Positions 6,072 through 7,271 of a stretch of DNA of 7,271 nucleotides are shown piece by piece. The position numbers were made by a program, and so were the translations under genes. The stretch is from NCBI GenBank assembly GCA_018970625.1, contig JAGWVZ010000178.1, positions 1 through 7,271 of the forward strand, written 5' to 3'. The DNA is from Myxococcales bacterium (GTDB lineage Bacteria > Myxococcota > Bradymonadia > REDH01). Each line of letters starts with the position of its first letter. Position 1 is the first letter of the stretch. The notes beneath the pieces are model-generated. The model was not told where the DNA came from. It searched no databases and worked only from the letters and a program-made list of their open reading frames with translations.

Positions 6072-7157
6072 ATGCATCCATCTCTGATAGAACGGGTTCG
6101 TTTCAGGGCGGCGGTAGAGACGGCCATCCGCGACTGGTTTCAGGTGCAGGGCATTCTGCATGTCGCGGCTCCCACGCTCGTACCGTCTCCGGGCATGGAG
6201 CCTCACCTGCGCGCGTTTGCGACCCGCGCGCGCGAATGCGTCGAGCTGGGTCCACGCTGGCTTCACACCTCGCCCGAGTACGCCATCAAGCAGAGCCTGC
6301 ACGAATTGGACTGTGACGTCTGGTGCATGGCGCGCTGCTATCGGGACGAGCCCCCCTCGCGATGGCACCACGCCGAATTCACCATGATCGAGTGGTACCG
6401 ACAGCATGTTGGATATGAATCCCTCATGCAGGACTGCGAGAGTCTATTTCGGCATGTTTTAACGCATCTGCAGTGGAAACAAACGGTCATGGTGCCGGGC
6501 TTCGCCGACCTCGTGCACATGAGCAATGCCTGGCGGCGCGTCACGGTAGCCGACGCTTTTCGGGCTGCCGCGCAGATGGATGTGTTCGAAACGGACCCGC
6601 GCCGCTTCGCTGAAGCTGCGCGTCGCGCCGGCGTCGATGCCGATCTGGAGTGGGACTGGGCGACGACGTTCAGTGTGGTGTACTCGCTGGTCGTCGAGCC
6701 GTGGGTCTGCAGTCCGCAGCCGGCGTTTCTTTGCGATTTCCCTGTGTCGGAAGCGGCCCTGTCACGCGTTCGGCCTGACGACATGCGGGTGGCGGAGCGT
6801 TTCGAGCTGTATGTGCCGCTTCCGGTCGGTAGCGATGTTCGCGGCAATCTGGAGCTGGCGAACGCCTTCACGGAGCTGGTCGATGTGGCTGAACAGCGGC
6901 GACGTTTTGAGTCAGAGATGGCGTGGCGCAGCGCACAGGGGCTCGTGGTGTACCCCATGCCCGAAGCGATGTTGCAGGGGCTGGCGAAAATGAAACCCAC
7001 GGCCGGCATCGCGCTGGGTCTGGAGCGACTGCTGGTGTGGCTGGCACAGACGTGGCTGGGTTGGGAGACCGGTGTCGCGGACTTCCTGATCAGCGAGCCG
7101 CTGGCTCACGCCTGGCGCCATGCCGCCCGTGATGTGTCGTCTGATACGAAAAGCTGA
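6072..7157 (+). CDS. epmA: EF-P lysine ligase EpmA (PoxA/GenX/YjeA family)
   Basis: This gene encodes 361 residues: a class II lysyl-tRNA synthetase catalytic core without the anticodon-binding domain. EpmA attaches (R)-beta-lysine, made by EpmB, to a lysine of elongation factor P, which helps ribosomes through proline runs. Visible motifs are TSPEY (66-70), motif 2 as CYRDEPPSRWHHAEFTMIEWYR split around Arg91 and Glu102, ERFELY (242-247), ELANAFTELVD (261-271) and motif 3 GIALGLER (312-319). From memory of the E. coli enzyme (325 residues), Ser67, Glu261, Glu268, Ala314 and Arg319 match Ser76, Glu244, Glu251, Ala298 and Arg303. The Ala in place of the LysRS glycine favours EpmA over LysRS. 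An extra stretch (PLPVGSDVRGN, ~249-259) and a C-terminal tail account for much of the added length. The start at ATG 6072 fits the family alignment, though its Shine-Dalgarno site is weak. Neither efp nor epmB is in the window. Confidence 0.93.
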   Translation: MHPSLIERVRFRAAVETAIRDWFQVQGILHVAAPTLVPSPGMEPHLRAFATRARECVELGPRWLHTSPEYAIKQSLHELDCDVWCMARCYRDEPPSRWHHAEFTMIEWYRQHVGYESLMQDCESLFRHVLTHLQWKQTVMVPGFADLVHMSNAWRRVTVADAFRAAAQMDVFETDPRRFAEAARRAGVDADLEWDWATTFSVVYSLVVEPWVCSPQPAFLCDFPVSEAALSRVRPDDMRVAERFELYVPLPVGSDVRGNLELANAFTELVDVAEQRRRFESEMAWRSAQGLVVYPMPEAMLQGLAKMKPTAGIALGLERLLVWLAQTWLGWETGVADFLISEPLAHAWRHAARDVSSDTKS

Positions 7158-7189
7158 CGTGGGCCGTGGGTAGGCACGGCAGCCAGCTT
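7149..7189 (-). terminator. Candidate two-part hairpin terminator between convergent genes
   Basis: An inner 6-base stem GCCGTG/CACGGC (7163-7168, 7175-7180; loop GGTAGG) is nested in an outer inverted repeat AAGCTG/CAGCTT (7151-7156, 7184-7189). Read on the minus strand, the outer arm ends in CAGCTTTT, giving a short T-tract, so it best fits termination of the incoming FHA-like gene. On the plus strand there are only two Ts. The structure overlaps the last codons of epmA. Confidence 0.4.
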
Positions 7190-7206
7190 GCAAGAAGTCG
7201 ATCGGT

Positions 7207-7271
7207 TCAGCGAGGAACGCTGACGCGCAAGAGCTCGTTACCGACCATGACCTCGTCCCCATCAGTCAGCG
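7207..7271 (-). CDS. C-terminal end of a protein resembling an FHA domain (5' part outside window)
   Basis: The minus strand reads LTDGDEVMVGNELLRVSVPR and then TGA (7209-7207). The pattern L-x-DGDEV-x-VG followed by a hydrophobic strand is typical of the last strands of forkhead-associated domains, which bind phosphothreonine peptides in Ser/Thr kinase signalling. Only 20 residues are visible, so the phosphopeptide-binding residues cannot be checked and the rest of the protein is unknown. The gene is convergent with epmA, 49 bases away, and may be terminated by the hairpin in between. Confidence 0.6.
   Translation of the reverse strand, partial: LTDGDEVMVGNELLRVSVPR

Noticed and set aside
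5805..6407. Longer 200-codon version of the HMA protein
   Set aside because: The extra N-terminal part lies entirely opposite epmA, has no HMA or signal character, and the start at 6032 has its own ribosome-binding site and normal family length.

Overview
The window is GC-rich (roughly 60-65% by eye) and gene-dense. It looks like chromosomal DNA from a Gram-negative bacterium. The mix of a WD40 propeller on a membrane anchor, an FHA-domain protein, several lipoproteins and a DUF4139 protein resembles Myxococcota, Bradymonadota or other deltaproteobacterial-type genomes. That placement is inference; nothing in the window (no rRNA, no marker gene) fixes it. I see no CRISPR array, transposase, integrase, complete tRNA or origin.

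Layout from left to right. A minus-strand block holds a large WD40 protein (666 residues visible, running off the left edge, start near 2000) and, upstream of it, a small lipoprotein-like gene (2723-2232). The 230 bases between them carry no convincing intact gene but show coding-like fragments in more than one frame. A 144-base divergent region separates this block from a plus-strand pair: a TPR lipoprotein (2868-3662) and a large DUF4139 lipoprotein (3716-5815), 53 bases apart and probably one transcript. The DUF4139 gene runs tail-to-tail into a short minus-strand HMA-type metal chaperone gene (6032-5805), overlapping it by 11 bases. Only 39 bases upstream of the chaperone start, and pointing the other way, is a plus-strand epmA (6072-7157), encoding the lysyl-tRNA-synthetase paralogue that modifies elongation factor P. 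The right edge holds the last 20 codons and stop of a minus-strand gene whose end resembles an FHA domain, with a candidate terminator between it and epmA.

Functionally the window falls into two parts. The left and centre encode cell-envelope proteins of unknown role: two small or medium lipoproteins, a large lipoprotein with a C-terminal coiled coil, and a membrane-anchored propeller. They could serve one envelope assembly, but only adjacency supports that. The right part is housekeeping: copper-type metal handling and translation-factor modification. I see no clear evidence for a new defence or mobile system. The most interesting items are the architecture of the WD40 protein, the TPR/DUF4139 lipoprotein pair, the broken-looking stretch at 2001-2231, and the local insertion in EpmA.
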